In this document: piece by piece, positions 8,031-15,406 of the stretch
Numbering within the stretch: position 1 is the first letter of the stretch
Layout: each line of letters opens with the position of its first letter
From: Georgenia soli
GTDB lineage: Bacteria > Actinomycetota > Actinomycetes > Actinomycetales > Actinomycetaceae
Assembly: GCF_002563695.1 (NCBI RefSeq)
Contig: NZ_PDJI01000004.1
Location: 3,348,001-3,412,000, forward strand
Length of the DNA: 64,000 nucleotides
Reading direction: 5' to 3'
Translations under genes and position numbers: made by a program
The notes under the pieces: model-generated
Told to the model about the DNA's origin: nothing
Seen by the model: only the letters and a program-made list of their open reading frames with translations
Databases searched by the model: none

Positions 8031-9080
8031 ATGCACGGTGAGTACAAGGTTCCCGGGGGCAAGCTCGTCGCGGTCGACGTGGACGTCGAGGACGGACGGC
8101 TCGCGCACGCCCGGGTGTCGGGCGACTTCTTCCTCGAGCCCGACGACGCCCTGGAGGACATCAACGGCGCGCTGACCGGCATGCCGGAGACCGCGTCGGC
8201 GGCCCAGCTCGCGCGGGCGATCGAGAGCGCCGTCGACCACGGCGTCAGCTTCGTCGGGTTCACGCCGGAGGCCGTGGGCATCGCCGTGCGGCGGGCGCTC
8301 GGCCACGCGACGAGCTGGCGCGACCACACCTTCGACGTCATCCACGGCGAGCCCGTGCACCCGGCCCTGAACGTCGCGCTCGACCAGGTGATCCCCGAGG
8401 AGGTGGCCGCCGGCCGCCGCGGGCCCACCATGCGCATCTGGGAGTGGAACGCCCCGCTGGTGGTCATCGGGTCCTTCCAGTCGGTGCGCAACGAGATCGA
8501 CAGCGAGGCGCTGCAGCGTCACGGCATGTCCGTGGTGCGCCGCATCTCCGGCGGCGGGGCGATGTTCATGGAGCCCGGCAACTGCATCACCTACTCCCTC
8601 GTGGTCCCGGAGTCCCTCGTCGAGGGACTGAGCTTCGAGCAGTCCTACGCGTTCCTCGACGACTGGGTGCTCGGCGCGCTCGCTGACGTGGGCGTGAAGG
8701 CGCGGTACGTGCCGCTGAACGACATCGCCTCCGAGCAGGGGAAGATCGGCGGCGCCGCGCAGAAGCGGTTCGCTTCCGGCGTGGTGCTCCACCACGTGAC
8801 GATGAGCTACGACATCGACGCCGACAAGATGCTCGACGTCCTGCGCATCGGCCGCGAGAAGCTCTCCGACAAGGGCATCCGGAGCGCGAACAAGCGCGTG
8901 GACCCGATGCGCTCGCAGACCGGCATGGCCCGGGCCGACATCGTCGACGCGTTCATCGCCCACTTCCGCGGCCGGTACGACACGCGGATGTCCGACTACC
9001 GGCCCGAGGAGGTCGCCCGCGCGGAGGAGCTCATGGAGACCAAGTTCCTCAGCGACGGATGGACCTACCGGGTGCCCTGA
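8031..9080 (+). CDS. Lipoate-protein ligase A-like protein with N-terminal accessory domain
   Basis: A predicted biotin/lipoate-ligase-fold enzyme that adenylates lipoate (or octanoate) and transfers it to a target lysine. Residues 1-85 resemble the small lipoate-ligase accessory domain, which in E. coli LplA is at the C-terminus. Residues from about 100 form the catalytic domain, with RRISGGGAMFMEPGN and the lysine motif GKIGGAAQK. Domain order is therefore permuted relative to E. coli LplA. TAGGGT (8019-8024) lies 6 bases before the ATG, and GGAG overlaps that gap, so leaderless or weak-SD initiation is possible. True substrate is uncertain. Confidence 0.8.
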   Translation: MHGEYKVPGGKLVAVDVDVEDGRLAHARVSGDFFLEPDDALEDINGALTGMPETASAAQLARAIESAVDHGVSFVGFTPEAVGIAVRRALGHATSWRDHTFDVIHGEPVHPALNVALDQVIPEEVAAGRRGPTMRIWEWNAPLVVIGSFQSVRNEIDSEALQRHGMSVVRRISGGGAMFMEPGNCITYSLVVPESLVEGLSFEQSYAFLDDWVLGALADVGVKARYVPLNDIASEQGKIGGAAQKRFASGVVLHHVTMSYDIDADKMLDVLRIGREKLSDKGIRSANKRVDPMRSQTGMARADIVDAFIAHFRGRYDTRMSDYRPEEVARAEELMETKFLSDGWTYRVP

Positions 9081-9092
9081 GGCAGGCCCCGC

Positions 9093-9863
9093 TCAGACGG
9101 GCGGGCGCGCGCCGAACACGGCGGTGCCGACCCGGACCATCGTGGCCCCGGCCGCGACGGCGATCTCGAGGTCGCCGCTCATCCCCATGCTGAGCTCGGT
9201 GGCGTCCCCGGTCCCCGGCGCGCCACCCGCGAGCACGTCCCGGCGCACCTGCGCCAGGGCCTCGTAGGACGCCCGCACGACGTCGACGTCGGGGGAGTTG
9301 GCCCCGATCGTCATGAACCCGCGCAGCCGCAGGTGCGGCAGCGCGCCGACGGCGGAGGCGAGCTCGACCGCCCCGGCCGGGTCGACGCCGGCCTTGGTCG
9401 GCTCGCCCGAGGTGTTCACCTGGACCATCACGTCCAGCGGCGAGGCTCCGCCGTCGTCCTCGACGGCCGGCCCGTTCCTGCCCGCCCCGTTCTCCGTGCC
9501 CGCCACCCGGCGCGCGACCGCGGCGTCGAGGCGCTGCGCGAGGCGCAGGGTGTCGACGGTCTGGACGCAGCCGGCCCAGCGCAGGACCTGGTTGACCTTG
9601 TTCGACTGCAGGTGGCCGATGAAGTGCATCTCGTGGGCCGGGGTCCCGGGCGCGGCGAGCCCGGGACCGGTGGCGACCAGCTCCTGGGCCCGGTTGTGCC
9701 CGAGCAGGTCGGCGCCGGCGTCGAGGGCGGCGCGGACCGCGTCCACCGGCTGCGTCTTCACGGCGAGCAGCAGCCGGACCTCCGCCGGGTCCCTGCCGAC
9801 CACGTGGGCGGCGTCGGCGATCCGGCGACGCACGACGGCGAGGTTCTCGGCGATCTGGTCCAC
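9093..9863 (-). CDS. YggS/PROSC-family PLP homeostasis protein
   Basis: A single-domain PLP-binding TIM-barrel protein of the family that buffers pyridoxal phosphate; no enzymatic reaction is established. The 256-residue reading assumes GTG at 9863 (MDQIAENLAVVRRRI), where homology begins. The PLP lysine is in LLLAVKTQP, and MHFIGHLQSNKVNQVLRW plus LSMGMSGDLEIAVAAGAT are family signatures. An extra loop near residues 140-160 carries a low-complexity acidic/Gly stretch. It ends 13 bases from the convergent ligase gene. In actinobacteria this family often sits with sepF/ftsZ, but not here. Confidence 0.88.
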   Translation of the reverse strand: MDQIAENLAVVRRRIADAAHVVGRDPAEVRLLLAVKTQPVDAVRAALDAGADLLGHNRAQELVATGPGLAAPGTPAHEMHFIGHLQSNKVNQVLRWAGCVQTVDTLRLAQRLDAAVARRVAGTENGAGRNGPAVEDDGGASPLDVMVQVNTSGEPTKAGVDPAGAVELASAVGALPHLRLRGFMTIGANSPDVDVVRASYEALAQVRRDVLAGGAPGTGDATELSMGMSGDLEIAVAAGATMVRVGTAVFGARPPV

Positions 9864-9964
9864 GCCGTCCGACCCTACCCAGCCGCAGGCCCGGCCGGCG
9901 CCGGTGCCTCGGGTCTCGGACGGGCCCCGGGGCCCGGGACGGGGCGCCCCGGCCTCGGACCGGC

Positions 9965-10813
9965 TCAGCCCGGCCGGCGCGCCCCGGCGTCCACCCGCGC
10001 GGGGGATCGGGTGGCCGCACGGGGGCGCTCGCCGTCGCTCGGCTCGGTGCGCCCGAGAGCGATGCCGACCGAGAGGGCCCGGTGGTCCGACATGCCGAGG
10101 TTGTGGGACCGGCCTGGCTCCGTGACGTGGACGTCGCCGTCGACGAGGATGTGGTCGAGCTGCTCGTCCGGCTCGGTGAGCGGGAAGGTCGCCGCGGTGA
10201 CGAGCGGGCGCAGGCCGCTGTGGCGGGAGGGCTCGCCGCCGGCGAGGTTGAGGTCGCCCATGAGGACGAAGGGGCGGGTCATGTCCCGGGTGGCCTTGAC
10301 GATGTGGCGGAGCTGGGCGACGTTCCAGTCGGGCACGAACGTCAGGTGCGTGCCGACGACGGCGATCCGCCCCTCCGGCGCGACGACGAGCGCGGCGAGG
10401 GCGGTGCGGGCCTCGTCCTTGACCAGCACCGGGCGGTGCCTGCCCGGGAAGGTCACCGGCACGCGCTGCCGCGGGCTCGGCAGGGCGAGGACCTTCCACC
10501 GCTCCACCGGGTACCGGCTCAGCAGCGCGATCCCGTACGCCGAGGAGGCGGGCTGGTCCTCGCCGGTGACGGCGGTCCAGAGGTCCGGCAGTCCGCTCAT
10601 CGTGGCGACGAACCGGTGCTCGACGGCGCCCATCGCCTCGGCGGCCACCGCGGTGAGGTCCGCGCCGTGCGAGCGGGGCTGGTCGCGGTCGACCTCCTGC
10701 AGGGCGAGCACGTCAGCGTCCAGGGTCCGCACGGCGTCGGCGAAGCGGTCCAGGTCGACCCGGTCGTCCGTGAGCGAGCGGCCGTGGAGGATGTTGAAGG
10801 TCGCGATGCGCAT
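9965..10813 (-). CDS. Endonuclease/exonuclease/phosphatase (EEP) family hydrolase
   Basis: A Mg2+-dependent phosphoesterase fold; the substrate (nucleic acid, phospholipid or other phosphodiester) cannot be told. The ATG at 10813 starts MRIATFNILHG, the canonical EEP N-terminus. Further motifs are LALQEVDRD (metal glutamate), GTHLTFVPDWN, LMGDLNL and the final LGMSDHRALSVGI (catalytic His). It has 282 residues and no signal peptide, so it is probably cytoplasmic. Only 60 bases separate it from the divergent nucleotidyltransferase-like gene. Confidence 0.85.
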   Translation of the reverse strand: MRIATFNILHGRSLTDDRVDLDRFADAVRTLDADVLALQEVDRDQPRSHGADLTAVAAEAMGAVEHRFVATMSGLPDLWTAVTGEDQPASSAYGIALLSRYPVERWKVLALPSPRQRVPVTFPGRHRPVLVKDEARTALAALVVAPEGRIAVVGTHLTFVPDWNVAQLRHIVKATRDMTRPFVLMGDLNLAGGEPSRHSGLRPLVTAATFPLTEPDEQLDHILVDGDVHVTEPGRSHNLGMSDHRALSVGIALGRTEPSDGERPRAATRSPARVDAGARRPG

Positions 10814-10872
10814 CGAGCCCGATTGTGCCCGTCCTGGTGCGTTCCCGCGCGTCGTCGTGTAGACCCTTTCGC

Positions 10873-11544
10873 ATGGATGACAGTCACCGCGCGGATCTCC
10901 ACGAAGCCATGCGCATCGTCGGGGCCGCACTCTCCGAAGCCGGAATCCCGTTCGCGCTCGCGGGCGGGTTCGCCGCGTGGGTGCACGGCGCCCCGCAGTC
11001 CGAGCACGACGCCGACTTCGTGATCCGCGAGCAGGACCGCTCCACCGCCTGGGAGGCGCTCGCGGCGACCGAGCTGCGCGTCGAGGACCCCGTGGAGAAC
11101 TGGCTGTTCAAGGCCTACAACGGCGACGCGCTGGTGGACATCATCTTCCGCCTCGACGGCGAGACCGTCCCCGAGGCGATGTTCGAGCGTGCGGAGAGCT
11201 TCGACGTCTTCGGCGTCCCCATGCCCGTCATGCAGGCCACCGACATCCTCTCGGAGAAGATGCGGGTCCTGACCGAGCAGCGCTGCAACTTCTCCAACCT
11301 GCTCCCCGTCGCCCGGGCCCTGCGCGAGCAGGTGGACTGGGTCGAGGTGGCCGACCGCATCGCGGGGAACCCGTACGCCGAGGCGTTCCTCTACCTGCTG
11401 GACCGGCTCGAGGTCGTCGAGCACCCGGACACGCTCCGCGACGCCGGGACGGCCCCGGCCGGTGAGTCGGCCGGGGACGCCGCAGCACCGGAGGACCGGG
11501 AGACCCGGGGCGCTCCGGAGCTCACTCAGCCGCGCATCGCGTGA
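10873..11544 (+). CDS. Nucleotidyltransferase-fold protein
   Basis: The 223-residue protein shows a minimal nucleotidyltransferase core: FALAGGFAAWVHGAPQ, then HDADFVI (the two metal-binding aspartates), then DALVDIIF with the third acidic residue. This resembles the AbiEii/MNT and NTP_transf_5 groups. No antitoxin-like partner is adjacent, so a toxin-antitoxin role is not supported. The start was placed at ATG 10873 (MDDSHRADL) rather than a frame opening at 10825. The C-terminal 40 residues are low-complexity and overlap the convergent pabBC gene by 19 bases. Confidence 0.65.
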   Translation: MDDSHRADLHEAMRIVGAALSEAGIPFALAGGFAAWVHGAPQSEHDADFVIREQDRSTAWEALAATELRVEDPVENWLFKAYNGDALVDIIFRLDGETVPEAMFERAESFDVFGVPMPVMQATDILSEKMRVLTEQRCNFSNLLPVARALREQVDWVEVADRIAGNPYAEAFLYLLDRLEVVEHPDTLRDAGTAPAGESAGDAAAPEDRETRGAPELTQPRIA

Positions 11545-13403
11545 GGGGCGTCCGCGCCGCCACCGCCAGGAGCAACTGACAGGCGCGCCGTGCGCCACCC
11601 GCGGGCGGAGCTGACGAGCGCCAGCTCCTCCGCGGCGAGCAGGTCCTCCACCGTGAGCGACCGCTCGGTCAGCACGCCGTCGTCGAGCAGGAGCTGGCGA
11701 CCGACCCCGGGCAGGCAGCCGTCCTCCACCGGGGGCGTGACCCAGGCGCCGTCGACGCGGGCGGCGAGGTTGGCGACCGTCGACTCCGTCACGTGGCCGT
11801 CGCCGTTCACGAGCAGCACGTCGTCGGCGCCGGGGTGCCGCCGCCGCGCCTCCTCGTAGACGTGGCGGACGGTGGTCTTGTGGTACAGGTACCGCGAGCC
11901 GCGGTCGACGGTGCGGGTGTCGACGGCGACCGTCACCGGCTCCGCGGAGAACGCCGCGTCCCGGGTGGTCACCTCCACCCCGCCGTCGCGGCTGAGGCGG
12001 ACCCGCGCCAGGCAGTGGCTCCCGACGCCCTGCGCGGCCCGTGCGACCGCCTCGACGACCGCCGCCCGGTCGTAGGAGAAGCCGAAGTACCTCGCCGAGG
12101 TGGCCAGGCGGTCGAGGTGCTGGTCGAGGTTGACGGGGCCGGCGGAGGAGAGGCGGAACGTCTCGAGAAGGCCGAAGTCCGGCTCGGGCGGCGCGTCGAG
12201 GATCGAGGCCTTGGTGAGAATCTCCTGGTACTCGCCTTCCGCCGTCGAGCCCCACGTGACACCGCCGCCCACGCCGTACGTGGCCGTGCCGCTGCTGCGG
12301 TCGACCGTGACGGTGCGGATCGCGACGCCGAAACGCGCCCGCGTGGGGGAGCCCGCGGGAGCGACGTAGCCGATCGCGCCGCAGTACACCCCGCGCGGGG
12401 AGGACTCCAGCTCGTCGATGAGGCGCATGGTGCGCGCCTTCGGTGCACCGGTGACCGAGCCGCACGGGAACAGCGCCCGGAAGACGTCCGGGAGGGTGGT
12501 CCCCGGCCGAACCCGTCCGGTGACGGTGGAGGTCAGCTGCCAGACCGTGCTGTAGGGCTCGCAGGCGAGCAGGTCGGTGACCTCCACGGTGCCCGGCTCC
12601 GCCACGCGGGAGAGGTCGTTGCGGAGCAGGTCGACGATCATGACGTTCTCGGCCCGGTCCTTCTCGCTCGCGAGCAGCCGTCCGCGGGCCTGGAGATCGC
12701 TCGCCGCGGTCAGCCCGCGCGGCGCCGTGCCCTTCATCGGCACGGTCGTCAGCGTCGAGCCGGACCAGTCGAAGAAGCACTCGGGGCTGGCGCTGGCGAC
12801 GACGAACCGACCGAGGTCGAGGTAGGCGTTGTACGCGCCGCGCTGGTTGGTGGCGAGGGTGCGGTAGAAGCTGAGGAGGTCCCCCTCGAGGCGGGACGTC
12901 ATCCGGGTGGTCAGGTTGCACTGGTAGGTCTCGCCGTCCGCGATCGCGCGGCGCACCGCGTCCACCCGGGCCGCGTGCTGCGCCTCGGTCCACTCCAGCT
13001 CCCACCGGTCCGCCGCGTAGGCGCGACGGGCGGGAGCGCCGGTGGTGATGGCAGGGCCGGTGCCGGTGGCGGTGCCGGTGGCGGGCTCGGGGTCGGCGCC
13101 AGGGCCGGGACCGTCGGCGATGCCGAACCACACCAACGGCAGGTCGGGCACCGGCTCGCGAACGGGGAGGGCGTCGTCCAGGCCGGCGGCGGCCTCGTAC
13201 GCGACGAAGCCGAAGGCCCACCGTCCGTCGGCCGTCGCGCGCTCGACCGCCGCGAGGGCCGGCATCACCTCCTGCGGCGTGCGGGCGACGATCTCGTCGC
13301 GCAGCGAGCTGAACTGCAGCACCGTGCCGGATCGGAGGTCGTCGAACCGGGCCACGACCGCCGGCTCGGGGCCGGGGTACGCCGCCGACCGAGGTTCTGT
13401 CAC
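11526..13403 (-). CDS. pabB: Aminodeoxychorismate synthase component I fused to aminodeoxychorismate lyase-like domain
   Basis: A bifunctional folate-pathway protein. The N-terminal chorismate-binding domain (about residues 20-395) converts chorismate to 4-amino-4-deoxychorismate. The C-terminal class IV PLP domain (about 400-610) resembles PabC, which releases p-aminobenzoate. VPMKGTAPRG carries the lysine that separates PabB from TrpE, and DLLRNDLSRVAEPG plus CGSVTGAPKARTM are signatures. The PabC-like half has the PLP lysine in YHKTTVR and LLVNGDGHVTESTVANL. It has 625 residues from GTG 13403. No pabA is nearby. The fusion is known in bacteria. Confidence 0.93.
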   Translation of the reverse strand: MTEPRSAAYPGPEPAVVARFDDLRSGTVLQFSSLRDEIVARTPQEVMPALAAVERATADGRWAFGFVAYEAAAGLDDALPVREPVPDLPLVWFGIADGPGPGADPEPATGTATGTGPAITTGAPARRAYAADRWELEWTEAQHAARVDAVRRAIADGETYQCNLTTRMTSRLEGDLLSFYRTLATNQRGAYNAYLDLGRFVVASASPECFFDWSGSTLTTVPMKGTAPRGLTAASDLQARGRLLASEKDRAENVMIVDLLRNDLSRVAEPGTVEVTDLLACEPYSTVWQLTSTVTGRVRPGTTLPDVFRALFPCGSVTGAPKARTMRLIDELESSPRGVYCGAIGYVAPAGSPTRARFGVAIRTVTVDRSSGTATYGVGGGVTWGSTAEGEYQEILTKASILDAPPEPDFGLLETFRLSSAGPVNLDQHLDRLATSARYFGFSYDRAAVVEAVARAAQGVGSHCLARVRLSRDGGVEVTTRDAAFSAEPVTVAVDTRTVDRGSRYLYHKTTVRHVYEEARRRHPGADDVLLVNGDGHVTESTVANLAARVDGAWVTPPVEDGCLPGVGRQLLLDDGVLTERSLTVEDLLAAEELALVSSARGWRTARLSVAPGGGGADAPHAMRG

Positions 13404-13472
13404 GCCGGACCTTTCGTCGAAGCGAGTCTGCCGGCACGAGGATGGCAGGAAGAGCCGTCCGGGAGCGAAGCT

Positions 13473-13507
13473 GCCCGCTGCCCGCCGCCCGCCGCCCGCC
13501 GCCCGCC
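13473..13507. repeat. Heptanucleotide tandem repeat (GCCCGCC)5
   Basis: Five consecutive 7-bp units GCCCGCC (the first ends in T) lie 18 bases upstream of the HhH-GPD gene start, over the expected -35/-10 region. Slippage could alter promoter spacing; no evidence of variation is available from one sequence. Confidence 0.7.
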
Positions 13508-13525
13508 GCCTGGCAGACTGCGGGC

Positions 13526-14107
13526 ATGAGCCACGACCTGCACATCACCGGTGACGACGCCGCCGACGCACTGCTGAGCGAGGACCCGTTCGCCCTCCTG
13601 GTCGGCATGCTGCTCGACCAGCAGGTGGCGATGGAGACGGCGTTCGCGGGCCCCCAGAAGCTCGCCGAGCGCCTCGGAGGGCTGGACGTGCGCCGGCTCG
13701 CGACCATGGATCCCGACGAGCTCACCGAGGTCTGCCGGCAGCCGCCGGCCGTGCACCGCTACCCCGGGTCGATGGCGGGCCGGATCCAGGCCCTCAGCGC
13801 GGCGCTCGTCGAGGAGTACGACGGCGACGCCGCCGCCCTGTGGACGCGCGGCGACCCGGACGGTGCGGAGATCCTCCGGCGTCTCAAGGCGCTGCCCGGC
13901 TTCGGCGACCAGAAGGCGCGGATCTTCCTCGCGCTGCTGGGCAAGCAGTGCGGGCTCGAGGCGGCCGGCTGGCGGGAGGCCGCCGGCGCGTACGGGGAGG
14001 AGGGCTCGTTCCGGTCCGTCGCGGACATCGTCGACGCAGACTCCCTCACCCGCGTGCGCGAGACCAAGCGGGCCGCCAAGGCCGCCGCGAAGGCCGCCAA
14101 GAAGTAG
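13526..14107 (+). CDS. HhH-GPD-type base excision DNA repair protein
   Basis: A 193-residue protein from ATG 13526 (MSHDLHITGDDAADALL). LVGMLLDQQVAMETAF is the usual N-terminal segment of this actinobacterial family, and LKALPGFGDQKARIFLALL is a helix-hairpin-helix with the expected LPGxG turn. There is no FeS cluster cysteine set. The C-terminus is a Lys/Ala tail (KRAAKAAAKAAKK) that could bind DNA. CAGACT (13514-13519) ends 6 bases before the ATG, suggesting a leaderless transcript. The lesion it recognises is unknown. Confidence 0.8.
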   Translation: MSHDLHITGDDAADALLSEDPFALLVGMLLDQQVAMETAFAGPQKLAERLGGLDVRRLATMDPDELTEVCRQPPAVHRYPGSMAGRIQALSAALVEEYDGDAAALWTRGDPDGAEILRRLKALPGFGDQKARIFLALLGKQCGLEAAGWREAAGAYGEEGSFRSVADIVDADSLTRVRETKRAAKAAAKAAKK

Positions 14108-14135
14108 CGCGACGCGCGTCCTCCCGTCCTGCCAC

Positions 14136-14855
14136 TCAGCCGGCGATCGTGATCCCGGCGTCGCGGGCGAGCAGCGGCAGCAGCTGATAGGCGTCCGACT
14201 CGGCGACGCTCGTCCCGCGCAGCGAGCGCACCCCCGCGATCCCGGTGAGCCGGCACCCGGAGAGCCGCACCCGCTCGCAGCGCACCTGGGTGAGCTGCGC
14301 GCCCGTGAGGTCGCAGTCCTGCAGCAGCACGTCCGTCAGCGTGGCACCGGTGAGGTCAGCCTCGGTGAGGTCCGCCCCGTGGAGCACGACGTGCTGCCAG
14401 CTCGCGCCGCGCCAGCTGGTCAGTGAGGCCCGGGCCCCGTCGAGGCGCACCCCGCGCAGCCGGGCTCCCGGCAGCTGCGCGCCGACGAGCCGGGCGTCGC
14501 GCAGGCTGCAGCGCAGGAGCGAGAGGTCCTCCGCGTGGAGGTTCGCCAGGTCCGCGCTGTCGACCCGGCAGTCCGCCAGCGCGGTGCGTACCCACCGCCC
14601 GCCCGCGGCGCGCAACCGGTCGAGGGCGGACGCCTCGACCTGCACCTCGTCCAGCTCCGCACCGACGAGGCCCGCTCCGGTGAGGTCCACGCCCGTGAGC
14701 GTGACGCCGGCGAGGTCACCAGAAGGGGCGGGCACGAGGTGCCGCGCGACGTCCGGCTCCGGCACCCGGGGTGCCGGCGGGACGCCCGGCCGGGCGCGGC
14801 CGGCCGAGGTGCTGAGCGCGGCCGCCCGGCCGGCGCGACCGGAGTCCGCGCTCAC
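14136..14855 (-). CDS. Pentapeptide-repeat protein
   Basis: From about residue 50 to 210 the 239-residue protein is made of A(D/N)LxG-type pentapeptides (GVTLTGVDLTGAGLVGAEL; ADLTEADLTGATL), predicting a right-handed quadrilateral beta-helix. The N-terminal 40 residues are Ala/Pro-rich and unstructured. Such proteins include DNA-gyrase-protecting mimics, but most have no known function and no resistance role can be claimed. Its GTG start overlaps the ybaK stop by 4 bases (GTGA), so the two are translationally coupled. Confidence 0.85.
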   Translation of the reverse strand: MSADSGRAGRAAALSTSAGRARPGVPPAPRVPEPDVARHLVPAPSGDLAGVTLTGVDLTGAGLVGAELDEVQVEASALDRLRAAGGRWVRTALADCRVDSADLANLHAEDLSLLRCSLRDARLVGAQLPGARLRGVRLDGARASLTSWRGASWQHVVLHGADLTEADLTGATLTDVLLQDCDLTGAQLTQVRCERVRLSGCRLTGIAGVRSLRGTSVAESDAYQLLPLLARDAGITIAG

Positions 14856-15346
14856 GCCCGCCCCACCGCGGCGACGACGGCACCGGTCAGCGCGACCAGG
14901 TCGGCTGGCGAGAGCTCGACGTCGAGCCCGCGCCGTCCCGCGCTGACGAGGACGGTCCCGTGCTCGAGGGCCGAGGCGTCGACGACGGTGCGCAGCCGGG
15001 TCCGCTGCCCCAGCGGCGAGATGCCGCCGACGACGTACCCGGTGGCCCGCTCCGCCGCGGCCGGGTCGGCGAGGTCGGCACGCTTGGCACCGACCGCCGT
15101 CGCCAGAGCCTTGAGGTCGAGCCGGCCCGCCACCGGGACGACGGCGACGGTCAGCGTCCCGTCGGCCACCGCCACAAGGGTCTTGAGCACGCGGGCGGGG
15201 TCCACGCCCAGAGCCTCCGCGGCCTCCCTGCCGTACTCGGCGGCACGCGGATCGTGCTCGTAGGCGCGCACCTCGTGGGGCACACCGGCCTCGGCGAGAG
15301 CCCGGAGCGCGGGCGTGCCGGAAGGGGCCTTGTTCCTCCGCGCCAT
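14852..15346 (-). CDS. ybaK: YbaK/EbsC-family Cys-tRNA(Pro) deacylase
   Basis: A trans-acting editing enzyme of the YbaK family that hydrolyses cysteine mischarged on tRNA-Pro. The 164-residue form begins at ATG 15346 (MARRNKAPSGTPAL); a GTG at 15373 would add 9 residues. Family marks are VLKTLVAVADG (with the conserved lysine), LDLKALATAVGAKRADLAD and GYVVGGISPLG. It heads a two-gene unit with the pentapeptide protein. Activity is inferred from the family. Confidence 0.88.
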   Translation of the reverse strand: MARRNKAPSGTPALRALAEAGVPHEVRAYEHDPRAAEYGREAAEALGVDPARVLKTLVAVADGTLTVAVVPVAGRLDLKALATAVGAKRADLADPAAAERATGYVVGGISPLGQRTRLRTVVDASALEHGTVLVSAGRRGLDVELSPADLVALTGAVVAAVGRA

Positions 15347-15406
15347 CAGTACCGTCCTGCCGTCATTCGGCACATCCTGCCGCGAACCCCGCGGTCCGCG
15401 CAGCCG

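Noticed and set aside
10873..11544. AbiEii-type toxin of a toxin-antitoxin pair
   Set aside because: The nucleotidyltransferase motifs fit, but no AbiEi-like antitoxin gene is adjacent on the same strand.
10597..13725. A 1042-residue minus-strand open frame
   Set aside because: It is the high-GC shadow of pabBC and neighbours: Arg/Gly/Pro/Ala-rich, no recognisable domain, and it crosses real genes on both strands.
14136..14855. Qnr-type quinolone-resistance protein
   Set aside because: Only the generic pentapeptide repeat is visible; no Qnr-specific features and a coupled ybaK gene argue for no such claim.
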